A stretch of 64,000 nt of DNA from Sphingomonadales bacterium (GCA_006226685.1 SBGG01000035.1:1-64000); one strand, 5' to 3'. Positions 8,724 through 17,721 are shown, counted from the first letter of the stretch. Program-made: numbers and translations. The notes: generated by a model not told the origin, from the sequence alone.

Positions 8724-9262
8724 AAACGCTTACCCTGCTGCGCCACGCCAAATCGGGATGGGATGACCCGGTGGCGCGCGATTTCGACAGGCCGCTGAAC
8801 GAAAAAGGGAAAAAGGCGGCACGAACGATGGGGCGCAAGGCGCAGGAACTGAACCTCACCGCCGACAGGCTGATCGCATCGCCGGCGGCACGGGTGATGC
8901 AGACACTGGAAAGCTTTTTCGAAGGACTGGGCCGGACAATCGATCCTATTTGGGACAAGCGCATCTACCTTGCCTCCTCTTCGACCCTGCTCGACATCAT
9001 TCGCGAAACCGATGCCTCCGTCGATCACCTGATGCTGGTCGGCCATAATCCCGGTCTGGAGGATCTGATCCTCGATCTGGTGGCGGATGATGGATCTTCG
9101 CCCCTGCGCGACATCGTCGAGGTGAAATATCCGACCGCCTGTCTGGCGCAGCTAAGCTGGGAAGGCAGTGACTGGCGATCCCTCGGTCCGAACAGCGGGC
9201 TCCATATCGACACACTGACCCGTCCGCGCGATGTCGATCCTTCCCTCGGCCCTGATCGCTAA
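8720..9262 (+). CDS. SixA-like histidine phosphatase
   Basis: The 180-residue protein begins with the phosphoglycerate-mutase-type RHG motif as LLRHAKSGW (R8, H9) and carries the second catalytic His in LVGHNPGLEDL. Length and RHAKS motif fit the SixA branch, which removes phosphate from phosphohistidine proteins, although substrates of many members are unknown. It overlaps the upstream helicase gene by 4 bases and is probably translated by coupling. No signal peptide is visible. Confidence 0.85.
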   Translation: MKTLTLLRHAKSGWDDPVARDFDRPLNEKGKKAARTMGRKAQELNLTADRLIASPAARVMQTLESFFEGLGRTIDPIWDKRIYLASSSTLLDIIRETDASVDHLMLVGHNPGLEDLILDLVADDGSSPLRDIVEVKYPTACLAQLSWEGSDWRSLGPNSGLHIDTLTRPRDVDPSLGPDR

Positions 9263-9480
9263 ACATCCTCAGGCCAGATGGGGCATCTGACGCCATTGAA
9301 CCGCGCGGAAAGTCAGCGTTTTGGGGCACCGGTTCCGATCCGGTCGTAATCCGGGCCGAACCTGAACTGTCATGGAAACAGCAAAGCCGCGTTTCCGGTT
9401 CGTTCAGGCAGGCGACCGCGGCCTCTCGGCAAGGCCTGATCACTCAGGCTGAAAATACCCTATGAAATCAATACTCTAAA

Positions 9481-9900
9481 CTAGGAATTGGGGACTGAAT
9501 CGAGTGCGGCCACAAGGGTCGCCCGTATCGCCTGCAAACGTTCCAGCAACAGCGATGCATCCGGACTCCGATCCGATTTGGGAGAGGCTTCTTCCTTTTT
9601 GGTTGAAAGAGGAACTGCCGCCTTTCCAGCTTCGTCTCCCAATGGAAGAGATAAATCATTTCCCTTGCTCGACAGAGCCTGCTGCGCGCCGCGCACAGTA
9701 TAGCCTTCGGCATTAAGCAGATGATTGATCGCGCGGGCGAGTTCGACATCCTCAGGACGATAATAGCGGCGGTTACCCGCACGCTGTAGCGGCCTGAGCG
9801 CCGGAAAACGCGTTTCCCAATAGCGCAATATATGCTGCGGAACGCCAAGTTCCGTCGCCAGTTCGCCGATAGTCAGAAAGGCACCGTCCTGTTTTTCCAT
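9481..9900 (-). CDS. MerR-family transcriptional regulator
   Basis: The 139-residue product has an N-terminal winged-helix MerR domain (about 9-75) with FLTIGELATELGVPQHILRY and the usual RRYY turn. The remainder is Ser/Lys-rich followed by a short helix (ASLLLERLQAIRATLVAAL). There is no Cys cluster, so metal sensing of the classical MerR kind is not expected. In alphaproteobacteria this gene is commonly found directly downstream of ihfA, as here, and its regulatory target is not established. Confidence 0.85.
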   Translation of the reverse strand: MEKQDGAFLTIGELATELGVPQHILRYWETRFPALRPLQRAGNRRYYRPEDVELARAINHLLNAEGYTVRGAQQALSSKGNDLSLPLGDEAGKAAVPLSTKKEEASPKSDRSPDASLLLERLQAIRATLVAALDSVPNS

Positions 9901-9977
9901 GACGGATATGTTGCACCGAGCGGCTTGTTCCGGTCAACCACTGTGCGACCGGAAGAGCCTGACTCTATGCCATTATG

Positions 9978-10274
9978 TCAGAAATTGGCGATCTGATCGC
10001 GCATGATCTGGCTGGGACGGAATGTCAGCACCCGGCGCGGATCGATCGGCACCTCAACCCCGGTTTTGGGATTACGCCCGACACGACCGTTTTTATCGCG
10101 CAACACGAATGTTCCGAACCCGGAGATTTTGACATTTTCGCCGTCGGCCAACGCGCCGCACATCAAATCGATGATTTTTTCGACGATCCTGGCGGATTCA
10201 GCACGGGAAAGACCGACCTTGCCGTTCAGTCTCTCCGCCAGATCCGCGCGTGTAAGCGTACCCACTTCCGCCAT
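9978..10274 (-). CDS. ihfA: Integration host factor subunit alpha
   Basis: The 98-residue protein is of HU/IHF fold and length. It includes [20 protein letters not shown], with the DNA-bending beta-arm following at P-K-T-G-V-E-V-P-I, and [12 protein letters not shown]-alpha pairs with IHF-beta to bend DNA at specific sites. Start ATG 10274 ([12 protein letters not shown]) is chosen over an in-frame upstream start at 10304. Gene order rpmF-plsX-fabH-ihfA-merR is the conserved alphaproteobacterial one. Confidence 0.95.
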   Translation of the reverse strand: MAEVGTLTRADLAERLNGKVGLSRAESARIVEKIIDLMCGALADGENVKISGFGTFVLRDKNGRVGRNPKTGVEVPIDPRRVLTFRPSQIMRDQIANF

Positions 10275-10369
10275 ACAGCCCCGCTCTCTCTCAGAATATT
10301 CCAACCGATAATCTACTTACCTCTTTCACCAACATTCGCTCATTTGCAAGAGTGAGTGTCTCCGAAAGC

Positions 10370-10385
10370 CCCGTTTTGAAACGGG
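10370..10385. promoter_or_regulatory. Palindromic hairpin in the fabH-ihfA gap
   Basis: CCCGTTTTGAAACGGG is a 16-bp near-perfect palindrome between the fabH stop and the ihfA start. With the hairpin TTGGGG/CCCCAA at 10415-10437 just after fabH it makes this 219-base gap structured. It could be an operator for ihfA or part of a processing or attenuation site; there is no T-run. Confidence 0.4.
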
Positions 10386-10493
10386 ATTGTCGAAAAACAG
10401 GTCAGATTATGGTTTTGGGGAGCCATCAAGCCCCCAACGCCCCAAATCCAGCAGCGGAAATGCATGAAAAGCCGGGTGCCGCCGGGTCAATCG

Positions 10494-11462
10494 TCAGAAA
10501 CGAAGCAGGCAGGCACCCCAGGTGAAACCGCCACCCATGGCTTCCATGATGACCACGTCACCAACCTTTATGCGTCCATCCCGCACGGCCAGATCGAAAG
10601 CCAGCGGCACAGATGCCGCCGAGGTATTTGCATGTTGGTCGACGGTGATGATGACCTTCTCGCGCGCCAGGCCAAGCTTGCGCGCGGTGCCTTCCAAAAT
10701 CCGGGCATTGGCCTGATGCGGGACGACCCAGTCGATATCTTCAACCGTCATTCCGGCAATATCGAGCACTTCCTTCAATACGGCCGCCAGATTGACCACG
10801 GCATGGCGGAACACTTCCTGCCCCTTCATCCGCAGCTTACCGACCGTTCCGGTGCTCGAAGGACCTCCATCGACATAGAGCAGATCATTATAGCGACCGT
10901 CGGCGTGCAGCTTCGACGCCAATATGCCGCGCCCACCATCGGCGCTTTCCTCTGCGTTCAGCACCATTGCCCCGGCGCCGTCGCCGAACAGCACACAGGT
11001 TCCCCGATCTTCCCAATCGAGAATACGGCTGAAGGTTTCGGCGCCGATCACCAGCGCACGGCTGGCCGCGCCCGATCGGATCATGCTGTCGGCTACCGTC
11101 AGCGCATAGAGGAAACCCGAGCAGACCGCCGCAACGTCAAAAGCGACGCAATCCTTTATGCCCAGTTCAGCCTGAACCTTTGTCGCGCTGGCCGGAAAAG
11201 TCTGATCCGGCGTCGCCGTGGCGAGAATGATGAGGTCGATCGAGCCAGCCTCAACCCCAGCTGCTTCCAACGCCTTGCGCGCCGCTTCGGTGGCAAGGGT
11301 TGAGGTGGTTTCCCCTTCTCCGGCGATATAGCGGGTGCGAATGCCGGTCCGTCCGCGAATCCATTCATCGCTGGTATCGACACGCTCCGCCAGTTCATCA
11401 TTGCTGACCGCCCGCGCCGGAAGTGCCGAACCTGTTCCGAGAACAACCGAACGTCTTGTCAT
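10494..11462 (-). CDS. fabH: Beta-ketoacyl-ACP synthase III
   Basis: The 322-residue enzyme starts type II fatty-acid synthesis by condensing acetyl-CoA with malonyl-ACP. The catalytic triad is visible as C114 ([10 protein letters not shown]), H249 ([10 protein letters not shown]) and N279 ([10 protein letters not shown]). The C-terminal [13 protein letters not shown] is characteristic. Its ATG overlaps the plsX stop (ATGA at 11459-11462), so the two are translationally coupled. Downstream lies ihfA on the same strand. Confidence 0.97.
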   Translation of the reverse strand: MTRRSVVLGTGSALPARAVSNDELAERVDTSDEWIRGRTGIRTRYIAGEGETTSTLATEAARKALEAAGVEAGSIDLIILATATPDQTFPASATKVQAELGIKDCVAFDVAAVCSGFLYALTVADSMIRSGAASRALVIGAETFSRILDWEDRGTCVLFGDGAGAMVLNAEESADGGRGILASKLHADGRYNDLLYVDGGPSSTGTVGKLRMKGQEVFRHAVVNLAAVLKEVLDIAGMTVEDIDWVVPHQANARILEGTARKLGLAREKVIITVDQHANTSAASVPLAFDLAVRDGRIKVGDVVIMEAMGGGFTWGACLLRF

Positions 11463-12508
11463 TGTGCCGCGATCTCCGCCTTGCCGAACGCACCCAGACG
11501 CGCCATGTCGCCGGTAATGCGCTGGGTAATGTCTTCTTCCAGCAATCGGGCCGCGACATGCACAGCATGGGCGACGCCGGTGGCGTTGGCGCCGCCATGG
11601 CTTTTGACCACCACGCCGTTCAGCCCGAGAAACACCGCACCATTATGCTCATTGGGATCGAGATGATGCCGCAGCAGGTGCATGGCTGGTTTGGAAATCA
11701 GGAAGCCGATCTTCGAACGGATCGAACTGGTGAAAGCGCGGCGCAGGAGATCGGTTACGAACCGGGCCGTACCTTCCGCCGTCTTGAGCGCGACATTACC
11801 GGAAAAACCGTCGGAGACGATTACATCGGCTTCGCCATTGGCCAGCTTGTCGCCCTCGGTAAAGCCGTCGAACTGCAACGGCAGATTGTCGCTTTCCCGC
11901 AGGATCGCCGCCGCCTCGCGAATCTCGTCCGTGCCCTTCAGGTCTTCCGTACCGATATTGAGAAGGCGCACACGCGGGCGCTCCAGATCCATCGCAACCC
12001 GTGCATAGGCGGCACCCATTACCGCGAACTGCACCAGATTGCGCGCATCGCATTCGGTATTGGCGCCGAGATCCAGCATGACGACATCATTGTCGCCCAG
12101 TGTCGGCAACAATGCCGCCAGCGCCGGGCGATCAATGCCCGGCATCGTCCGCAATGCCAGCTTGGACATCGCCATCAATGCGCCGGTATTGCCGGCAGAG
12201 ACAGCCGCGCCGGCCTCACCCTTCTTCACCGCCTGAATGGCGAGTCCCATGGAGGTACTTTTTGCCTTGCGGATCGCGATGGCAGGCTTTTCATTGGCAT
12301 CGACGACGCCATCACAATGAAAAACCTCTGAGGCCGCGCGAAGATTCGGGTGACGGTCCAGCGCTGCCTTGATTCGCGTTTCGTCACCAAACAGGCTGAA
12401 ACGCAAACCATCATGGCGGCGCCTTGCCTCGGCAACGCCCGCCATCATCACGCGAACGCCTTCATCGCCGCCCATCGCGTCAATGGCGATATGCGGCTTG
12501 CTGATCAC
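11459..12508 (-). CDS. plsX: Phosphate acyltransferase PlsX
   Basis: The 349-residue protein opens [19 protein letters not shown], the PlsX signature, and later has [11 protein letters not shown] and [15 protein letters not shown]. PlsX converts acyl-ACP to acyl-phosphate for the PlsY glycerol-3-phosphate acyltransferase. It is a peripheral membrane enzyme of phospholipid synthesis. Upstream is rpmF (25 bases away) and downstream fabH overlaps by 4 bases, forming the rpmF-plsX-fabH operon. Confidence 0.97.
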   Translation of the reverse strand: MISKPHIAIDAMGGDEGVRVMMAGVAEARRRHDGLRFSLFGDETRIKAALDRHPNLRAASEVFHCDGVVDANEKPAIAIRKAKSTSMGLAIQAVKKGEAGAAVSAGNTGALMAMSKLALRTMPGIDRPALAALLPTLGDNDVVMLDLGANTECDARNLVQFAVMGAAYARVAMDLERPRVRLLNIGTEDLKGTDEIREAAAILRESDNLPLQFDGFTEGDKLANGEADVIVSDGFSGNVALKTAEGTARFVTDLLRRAFTSSIRSKIGFLISKPAMHLLRHHLDPNEHNGAVFLGLNGVVVKSHGGANATGVAHAVHVAARLLEEDITQRITGDMARLGAFGKAEIAAQ

Positions 12509-12533
12509 CTTGCTTCCCCGGGTTTGGAGCCGT

Positions 12534-12713
12534 TCAGGCCCCGACGGCTATGACTTCGCGGCCGTTATAATGACCGCAAGCAGGGCACATATGATGCGGG
12601 CGCTTCAACTCGCCACAGTTCGAACATTCCTGGAATGCCTCGACCTTGAGCGAATCGTGGCTGCGGCGCATGCCGCGCTTGGAAGGGGTTGTTTTCCGCT
12701 TGGGGACAGCCAT
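12534..12713 (-). CDS. rpmF: Ribosomal protein bL32
   Basis: The 59-residue protein reads [20 protein letters not shown] at its start and has two CxxC pairs (CSNC and CPAC), the zinc ribbon of the C+ form of bL32. It is a component of the 50S subunit. It lies 25 bases upstream of plsX on the same strand, a pairing common across bacteria. Confidence 0.96.
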   Translation of the reverse strand: MAVPKRKTTPSKRGMRRSHDSLKVEAFQECSNCGELKRPHHMCPACGHYNGREVIAVGA

Positions 12714-12892
12714 GTCGGCACCTGTATCCGTAAATAAAAGTCAAAGTTCATAGCGAAACCCGAACCGGCCTTGCATCGGCATTCGACCGACCAAAACCGC
12801 CAGACCTCAAGGGGTGTCCGGTTATCGCGAAGTCCTGCGCCTATAGCGCGTTTTCCCGCACAAGCAAGTCTTTCCTTGGTCTTTCCGCCTTA

Positions 12893-13582
12893 TCATGCCC
12901 CGGCCAGCGCCCGATCCCCGACAAAGGGGTTGCTAGCACGCTCATGGCCGAAGCTGCTCATCGGCCCGTGGCCGGGCACGAAAGCGACATCATCGCCCAA
13001 TGGCCAGAGCTTTCCGGTAATCGCGTCGATCAGGTCCTGATGATTGCCGAGCGGGAAATCGGTGCGGCCGATCGATCCCTGGAACAGCACATCGCCAACA
13101 ATGGCGAGCCGCGAGGGCGCGTGGTAGAAAACCACATGGCCCGGCGTATGACCGGGGCAATGAATCACGTCGAGAACGAGATCCCCTACCGTCACCTTGT
13201 CTCCATCCTGCAACCAGCGCTGCGGTTCGAACGGGCGCCCGGCAATCCCGTAAGATTTTCCATCTTCCTCCAGTCGGGAAATCCAGAACCGGTCGGCCTC
13301 ATGCGGCCCCTCAATCGGTACGCCCAGTTCCTGGGCCAGCACGCCTGCTTCACCGCAATGATCGATATGACCGTGGGTCACCAATATCTTCTCTATGACA
13401 ACGCCCTGATCCGCCGCCGCGCGTTTGAGGCGATCGAGATCCCCGCCGGGATCGACAAAAGCTCCCCTTCCGGTAGCGGTGCACCAGAGCAGAGTACAAT
13501 TCTGCTGCAGCGGGGTAACGGGAATAATCGCCGCCCGCAGCGGCGGCGCGGCCTGAGAAGAGATGGTACCGGATGCTGTCAT
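12893..13582 (-). CDS. MBL-fold metallo-hydrolase, glyoxalase II-like (YcbL type)
   Basis: The 229-residue protein carries THGHIDHCG, CPGHTPGHVVF, GDVLF and a final PGHGP, the metal-binding set of a dinuclear zinc MBL hydrolase. Architecture and length fit the YcbL/glyoxalase II-like group, which hydrolyses thioesters, but substrate cannot be assigned. ATG 13582 (MTASG) is used; an in-frame ATG at 13624 is preceded by a plausible AAAGGCGG ribosome site and is also possible. It is followed by rpmF, with an intergenic gap of 179 bases, and transcribed separately from the S24 repressor upstream. Confidence 0.85.
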   Translation of the reverse strand: MTASGTISSQAAPPLRAAIIPVTPLQQNCTLLWCTATGRGAFVDPGGDLDRLKRAAADQGVVIEKILVTHGHIDHCGEAGVLAQELGVPIEGPHEADRFWISRLEEDGKSYGIAGRPFEPQRWLQDGDKVTVGDLVLDVIHCPGHTPGHVVFYHAPSRLAIVGDVLFQGSIGRTDFPLGNHQDLIDAITGKLWPLGDDVAFVPGHGPMSSFGHERASNPFVGDRALAGA

Positions 13583-13652
13583 TCCCCGGATGTGGAGGAG
13601 AGACCGGTCACTTGCAAGGGGCATCCGCCTTTCGCCACCGCACGCCGCACTA

Positions 13653-14342
13653 TCAGCTCATCACCCGTGCGGCCCAGACCACCCGACCGACAATGTCGAC
13701 CAGTGACCGGTCCACATCTTCCCAACTGGGAAAATGCGGATTGTCGCTGGAAATGGTGAGAGCCTTGCGCCCGGTACGTGGAGAGAGCGAAACCCGCTTC
13801 ACCATCAGCATATCGTCAAGACGCAGTACATAAATGCCATCCCGAAGTCGATCCGAGCCGTCGGCAAGGTCGACCATGATGTTGTCCCCGTTACTGAGGG
13901 TCGGCGCCATGGATTCGCCTTTTACGTCGATAATGGAGAGGTTTTCGGCGCTCAGCCCCAGCGCAGCAAGCCAGCGCCGGTCAAAACCGACGGCACCGGC
14001 CGCGCATTCCTCTCCGGGGACGGCCCCTGCCCCGGCGGATGCCTCAAGCTCCAGTTTCGGCACCAGAGCGAAGGGCGCTCCATCGCGCCGCTTTCCGCCA
14101 TTTTTCCGGCTTTGCTCACGCACCGAATCATGACGCGGCCCGCCGAGCAACGCTTCATCAATCCCGAAATAGGCGGCCAGTGTCCTGCGGTCGTTCTCAT
14201 CCAGTTTCCGAGGGGTGCCCCTCTTAATAAACTGTTGAATATAAGCCGCATTTCTTCCAATCAGCCGTGAGAGCGCGCCATAATTATCGCCTCGCTCTGC
14301 GACCAGAGTCGCAAGAATTTCACGCGGGGAATTCTCATCCAT
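13653..14342 (-). CDS. Transcriptional repressor with S24 (LexA/CI-like) peptidase domain
   Basis: The 229-residue protein has an N-terminal HTH (about 5-60; LSRLIGRNAAYIQQFIKRG) and a C-terminal S24 domain (about 120-225). The catalytic dyad is S144 (GESMAPTL) and K182 (MLMVKRV). The linker at 101-118 is Ala/Gly-rich and offers Ala-Gly bonds where LexA/CI-type self-cleavage could occur. It is not LexA by its HTH. No phage genes surround it. It diverges from the small HTH-like gene at 14459; three operator-like sites lie between, so it probably controls both promoters. Confidence 0.8.
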   Translation of the reverse strand: MDENSPREILATLVAERGDNYGALSRLIGRNAAYIQQFIKRGTPRKLDENDRRTLAAYFGIDEALLGGPRHDSVREQSRKNGGKRRDGAPFALVPKLELEASAGAGAVPGEECAAGAVGFDRRWLAALGLSAENLSIIDVKGESMAPTLSNGDNIMVDLADGSDRLRDGIYVLRLDDMLMVKRVSLSPRTGRKALTISSDNPHFPSWEDVDRSLVDIVGRVVWAARVMS

Positions 14343-14357
14343 ATCTGCTCCATAATG

Positions 14358-14373
14358 ATAGGAATTCTCCTAG
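14358..14373. promoter_or_regulatory. Operator-like site 1 (ATAGGA-N4-TCCTAG)
   Basis: An inverted repeat with one mismatch, centred at 14365.5 and starting 16 bases upstream of the S24 repressor start codon. It matches site 3 in half-site and spacing. Repressor binding here would directly cover the repressor's own promoter or leader. Confidence 0.65.
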
Positions 14374-14377
14374 ACAA

Positions 14378-14393
14378 GTAGGATTTTGCCGGA
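14378..14393. promoter_or_regulatory. Operator-like site 2 (GTAGGA-N4-GCCGGA, degenerate)
   Basis: The left half matches GTAGGA well and the right half is degenerate. It is centred at 14385.5, exactly 20 bases from site 1 and 19 from site 3, so all three lie on one face of the helix. Confidence 0.45.
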
Positions 14394-14396
14394 AAT

Positions 14397-14412
14397 ATAG
14401 GATTATTCCTAT
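14397..14412. promoter_or_regulatory. Operator-like site 3 (ATAGGA-N4-TCCTAT, perfect)
   Basis: A perfect 6-bp inverted repeat with a TTAT spacer, centred at 14404.5. It lies 47 bases upstream of the small HTH-like gene and 55 bases upstream of the repressor start, in position to govern the rightward promoter. Confidence 0.7.
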
Positions 14413-14458
14413 GTTTCGACTCGATTGAAACGCGTTTCTGATCAGGAAAGGACGATCC

Positions 14459-14650
14459 ATGACCATGTTAAGGAAGATAGAGAAATTCCTGCGAAACACC
14501 GGGATGGCTCCTACGCGCTTTGGACGTGACGCAGTCCGCGACCCGCGACTCGTTTTCGACATGAGAAATGGCAGGGAACCTACGCCTCGCATGGTACGAA
14601 GGCTAGAACATTTCATGAACATATGCCAGAATGGAGCTATCAGCCAGTGA
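14459..14650 (+). CDS. Small basic HTH-like protein divergent from the S24 repressor
   Basis: The 63-residue product (ATG 14459, with AGGAAAGGA upstream) reads as two or three short helices: LRKIEKFLRNTGMAPTRFGR, a strand-like DPRLVFDMRNG and RMVRRLEHFM. The pattern resembles a minimal XRE/Cro-type HTH but is too short for certainty. It is transcribed away from the S24 repressor with three operators between, the arrangement of a cI/cro pair. A second ATG at 14465 is possible. Function is unknown; a Cro-like or repressor-partner role is inference. Confidence 0.6.
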   Translation: MTMLRKIEKFLRNTGMAPTRFGRDAVRDPRLVFDMRNGREPTPRMVRRLEHFMNICQNGAISQ

Positions 14651-15164
14651 CCCATCCCAAAACCCGTCCGAATGTCACCGTGCCATCGACGCAAAGAAGG
14701 CATCGCCTTCGCGGGCGCGAATGGCCCCGCCCACCGCGACGCGATCCTCATGCCAGATTGATAGCACAATTGCTGGAGCATGCCGGTCCAGATTCATCCG
14801 TTATCGCCACATCCTCCAGGCCATGGGCAAGCGCGACCTTCGTCGGCGCCCGCCATATGCTGCTGCTCCGGCTCAGCGGGCCCGATCACATGGAGCGGGG
14901 CGACCGCCTTGCCGCGCAGCTTCCTGATGCGGAGTTCGACATCAGCGGCCATATTGTGGCTGATGTCTGCCTCGACGAACGTCTTGTTCAAGGTTCCGTG
15001 CAGGCTGACAATCCGTGCCTCCACCCGTCTGGAAACCTTCCGGGCGACGGGATGGAAACGCTCCTCCGCCTATCGATACTGACAATCGAAGACTGGTGAA
15101 CAATGCGCGGGGATGGCGGGGCCAGAGAGGGTTCAGATCATCCCCGTACCGGCATTCGGCAAGA
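14651..15164. other. 514-base gap; possible frameshifted minus-strand ORF remnant
   Basis: No intact gene is convincing here. On the minus strand, codon bias looks coding from about 15066 down to about 14870 in one frame (RRVEARIVSLHGTL, then AADVELRIRKLRGKAVAPLH). It then continues in the +1 frame down to a stop at 14748-14750 (APTKVALAHGLEDVAITDES). A single indel around 14870-14890 would join them. The product is not recognised. The plus-strand ORF at 14623-15099 looks like a shadow. This could be a decayed gene, a sequencing indel, or non-coding sequence. Confidence 0.3.
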
Positions 15165-16181
15165 TCAGGCGACCTTGTCCTGCCCCGCACGCATTGTAAG
15201 ATTCCGCAACACATCCAACGCCCGTTCAAGTCCGTCATCATGGCGATCTTCCTCGTCATTTGCGGGTCGTTCGCCCTCGCCATGATTTTTCAGATCGGCG
15301 ACCGGCATTGCGCACGCCATATCCTTCATCGCTTCCAACAGGGAGGAATCCTGAAACAGCGAGGAATCCTGCCGCTCCGTGGTCGGCGCGGAACCTTCCC
15401 TGCCCCGCGACAGGCGCTCCCTGCGGCGGGTCAGCCCTTTTTCCAGCCGATCCGCCAGGTCCGCGATACGAGGCTCAGCCTCCTCAGTCACATCGGCAGG
15501 ATCTCCTTCCATGACATCCGGCTGCGCATGAAATTGCGCGCCCTTCAGCACGCGGTTCATCTCCTGCTCAATCAGTTCCCATGGCAATGGTTCCGGTGCG
15601 CGCGGCATTGACAGGCCCGTAATATCCCTGACTGCGGACGAAGGCCTTTCATACATGCTGGCCATCATCGCCAACATGCCCATTTCCGACGGTTCGTCGA
15701 ATCCGTCGGCGACCGGCGGCAAGGCTTCGCCACCAAGGTCGCGTCGCGCGAAAAGCGGTGCGCGAGCGGGTGCATCGGGGTGGGCATCGGATCGGCGCAA
15801 GACCGGCGCCGCATCCCCTCCGTTCAACTCGTCATAAGGCTCCAGGCAGGCATTGTTCTTGCCCGATCCACCGCGCGTAAAAGAAGCGATTTTGGAAAAC
15901 AGGACGCTCATTACCGTTCCTCCACCTGTGCCATCGGCGCGGCCAGGCCTGCTCCATGGCAATATCGATGCGACCAGCAGCGCACACAATACCGCCCCCA
16001 TGGCGGCGAACAGCATATGCTCGGTCAAACCCAGCGGCGGCGCCAGAGTCGGTACCAAAACCGATAACCCAGCCTTCTCCGTCACTCGCTCGAACAATTC
16101 CAACGGCAGACTCAGCATAATCGCCCCGCCTCCGAAAGCGCCCATCGCGACCAATATCAGATTGGCATCACGCCGCTTCAT
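15165..16181 (-). CDS. Hypothetical membrane protein, two N-terminal transmembrane segments
   Basis: The 338-residue product begins MKRRDANLILVAMGAFGGG. Hydrophobic segments lie at about 8-27 and 55-75, separated by a loop. The remaining 260 residues are cytoplasmic or periplasmic, rich in Pro, Arg, Asp and Glu, with a charged helix around LADRLEKGLTRRRERLSRG and a C-terminal helix ERALDVLRNLTMRAGQ. I do not recognise the family. Codon use matches the neighbours. It is followed on the same strand by the uncertain ORF region, and preceded by an uncertain short ORF. Confidence 0.6.
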   Translation of the reverse strand: MKRRDANLILVAMGAFGGGAIMLSLPLELFERVTEKAGLSVLVPTLAPPLGLTEHMLFAAMGAVLCALLVASILPWSRPGRADGTGGGTVMSVLFSKIASFTRGGSGKNNACLEPYDELNGGDAAPVLRRSDAHPDAPARAPLFARRDLGGEALPPVADGFDEPSEMGMLAMMASMYERPSSAVRDITGLSMPRAPEPLPWELIEQEMNRVLKGAQFHAQPDVMEGDPADVTEEAEPRIADLADRLEKGLTRRRERLSRGREGSAPTTERQDSSLFQDSSLLEAMKDMACAMPVADLKNHGEGERPANDEEDRHDDGLERALDVLRNLTMRAGQDKVA

Positions 16182-16241
16182 GTCCGTTGCCCTGCCTGTC
16201 CCGCCGCTTCCTCATTCGGGGCAGAAGCCCCTCGCCGCCTT

Positions 16242-16562
16242 TCAAACAGATTTTAGTAAACAGGCCCATAACGGCGGATATTCATCTCGCTCGACAAAGG
16301 TGCGCGCGGTCGCCCGCCGCCCCTTCCAGCAGGCGCGAATCTCATAAACCATGGGCATGCCATTCCGCCGCGCGCCGCGCCGGGCCGCGATTGCGTTAAG
16401 CACCGGCAAATAGGCATGAATGATGTCCGATCGCCATTGCGGCACCAACGCCTCGAGCGCGTCGGCATGATCGCCGATCCCGCACCCTTCCCGCAACAAT
16501 GCCGGGCCGCACCGACGAGGCCCCGCCGCCCGGCAAAAAGTCGGCCAGTTCACCGCCTCCAC
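16242..16562 (-). CDS. Short hypothetical ORF
   Basis: A 106-residue frame from GTG 16562 to the TGA at 16242-16244. The central part (DHADALEALVPQWRSDIIHA and MPMVYEIRACWKGRRATART) has the high third-position GC of real genes in this window. The first 30 residues are Cys/Arg/Gly-rich and doubtful, so the true start may be internal or the gene damaged at its 5' end. No family recognised. It could be a C-terminal fragment of a longer ancestral gene. Confidence 0.35.
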   Translation of the reverse strand: MEAVNWPTFCRAAGPRRCGPALLREGCGIGDHADALEALVPQWRSDIIHAYLPVLNAIAARRGARRNGMPMVYEIRACWKGRRATARTFVERDEYPPLWACLLKSV

Positions 16563-16717
16563 CTCCGCCGCGCCCTGACGGCGCCCGGTAACGCCGCGTC
16601 AATCGGAAAGCGCCTGTTTGCGCGATCTTCCTGCGGTCGGTTCGAGGGTCAGGCCCATTACCGACACCGGCAAGGCGGCCACGACCAAGCCCGCCCGGAC
16701 GAGAATCAGGGACAGGC

Positions 16718-17482
16718 TCATCCCGTCACGACATGCAGGTCCGTTCCGGCCCGCGTCAGATCGGCGATTATTTCCGGCGGCGGCATCCGATCCGTCACCA
16801 GATCATGAACCCGGTCGAGTCCTGCAACAAAGACGCTGCCTTCGCGCCCGAACTTGCTGGCATCGGCCAATAACATGACCCGCCGCGCCAGATCGAACAC
16901 CGCCTGTTTGTAAAAAGCCTCTTCCGGTTCGAAATCAAGCAGCCCGCGCCCGGCCTCAATCGCACCAATCGACAATATGGCGAGATCCGGCGCGAATCGC
17001 CGTGACAATGCGATGGCATCGGCACCGAATGCCGCGCGATAATCGATGTTCACGTCACCCCCGGCAAAAAACAGCCGATTATCATTTCGCCCCATCACCT
17101 CCCGCGCGACTTCAAAGCTGTTGGTTATGATGGTCAGCCCGTGCACATGGCTGATCGCGCGCGTGAACCACAGCGAAGTCGTGCCCGAATCAATCAGCAA
17201 GGTCATCCCCTCGCACACCATCGCCGCACAGTGCGCGGCGATCGCCCGCTTGGCCGCGGCATTATCGTTGACGCGCTGCACAAAGGGGGCCTCCATTCCG
17301 CCGCCCGCAAGACTCACTCCGCCATGCACCTTACGGGCCCGCCCTGAGGTTTCCAGCCGCCGCACATCCCGCCGGATCGTTTCCTCCGAAACGGAAAAAC
17401 GCTGCGCCAGCTCTGCAATGGAACAGGATTGCCTCTCTTCCAGAAGCGACATCATTTTCACGAGGCGATCCGCAGGAAGCAA
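16718..17482 (-). CDS. DeoR/GlpR-family transcriptional regulator
   Basis: The 254-residue protein has a DeoR-type HTH at 5-57 (CSIAELAQRFSVSEETIRRD, then VRRLETSGRARKVHGG) and a C-terminal sugar-phosphate-binding domain (LLIDSGTTSLWFTRA, ILSIGAIEAGRGL, ADASKFGREG). Members of this family are usually repressors relieved by phosphorylated sugars or glycerol-3-phosphate. It diverges from the TonB receptor/phospholipase cluster, suggesting it senses a product of phospholipid or polyol-phosphate breakdown; this link is inference. The shared intergenic region holds a direct repeat and a PHO box. Confidence 0.88.
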   Translation of the reverse strand: MLPADRLVKMMSLLEERQSCSIAELAQRFSVSEETIRRDVRRLETSGRARKVHGGVSLAGGGMEAPFVQRVNDNAAAKRAIAAHCAAMVCEGMTLLIDSGTTSLWFTRAISHVHGLTIITNSFEVAREVMGRNDNRLFFAGGDVNIDYRAAFGADAIALSRRFAPDLAILSIGAIEAGRGLLDFEPEEAFYKQAVFDLARRVMLLADASKFGREGSVFVAGLDRVHDLVTDRMPPPEIIADLTRAGTDLHVVTG

Positions 17483-17579
17483 CGCCCATTCCCCCGAAAT
17501 ATAATCAACGGCACGATCTCCGCCCCGTCATCCGGACCGGATTCTCCTATCATGGGCGAAAGGCCGGAAATCTGACAAC

Positions 17580-17625
17580 CCACAAATTTCACATTTCCCA
17601 AAACAAAAAACCACAAAATGTCACA
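17580..17625. promoter_or_regulatory. Imperfect direct repeat in the deoR/TonB-receptor intergenic region
   Basis: CCACAAATTTCACA (17580-17593) and CCACAAAATGTCACA (17611-17625) are near-identical and about 31 bases apart, three helical turns. DeoR-family regulators often bind spaced repeats, so this is a candidate operator. The second copy overlaps the PHO box. Confidence 0.4.
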
Positions 17626-17635
17626 CAACAGTCAT
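17618..17635 (+). promoter_or_regulatory. PHO box (PhoB binding site) upstream of TonB receptor/phospholipase genes
   Basis: The 18-mer ATGTCACACAACAGTCAT matches the E. coli PHO box consensus CTGTCATAWAWCTGTCAY at 14 of 18 positions, with the two heptamers exactly 11 bases apart. It points toward the receptor gene and ends 86 bases before its ATG. A weak -10-like GAATAG lies at 17643-17648. It implies PhoB activation during phosphate limitation. Confidence 0.65.
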
Positions 17636-17721
17636 GCCCCGGGAATAGCTGCACCGCGGCGCAGCCACTTCGGCAGTGCACAATAATGAGGGCGCCTCGG
17701 CGCATTTTTGGGGAAAAGATT

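Noticed and set aside
13653-14650. Prophage remnant
   Set aside because: Only the repressor and one small ORF are phage-like; there is no integrase, terminase, tail or att-like repeat nearby.
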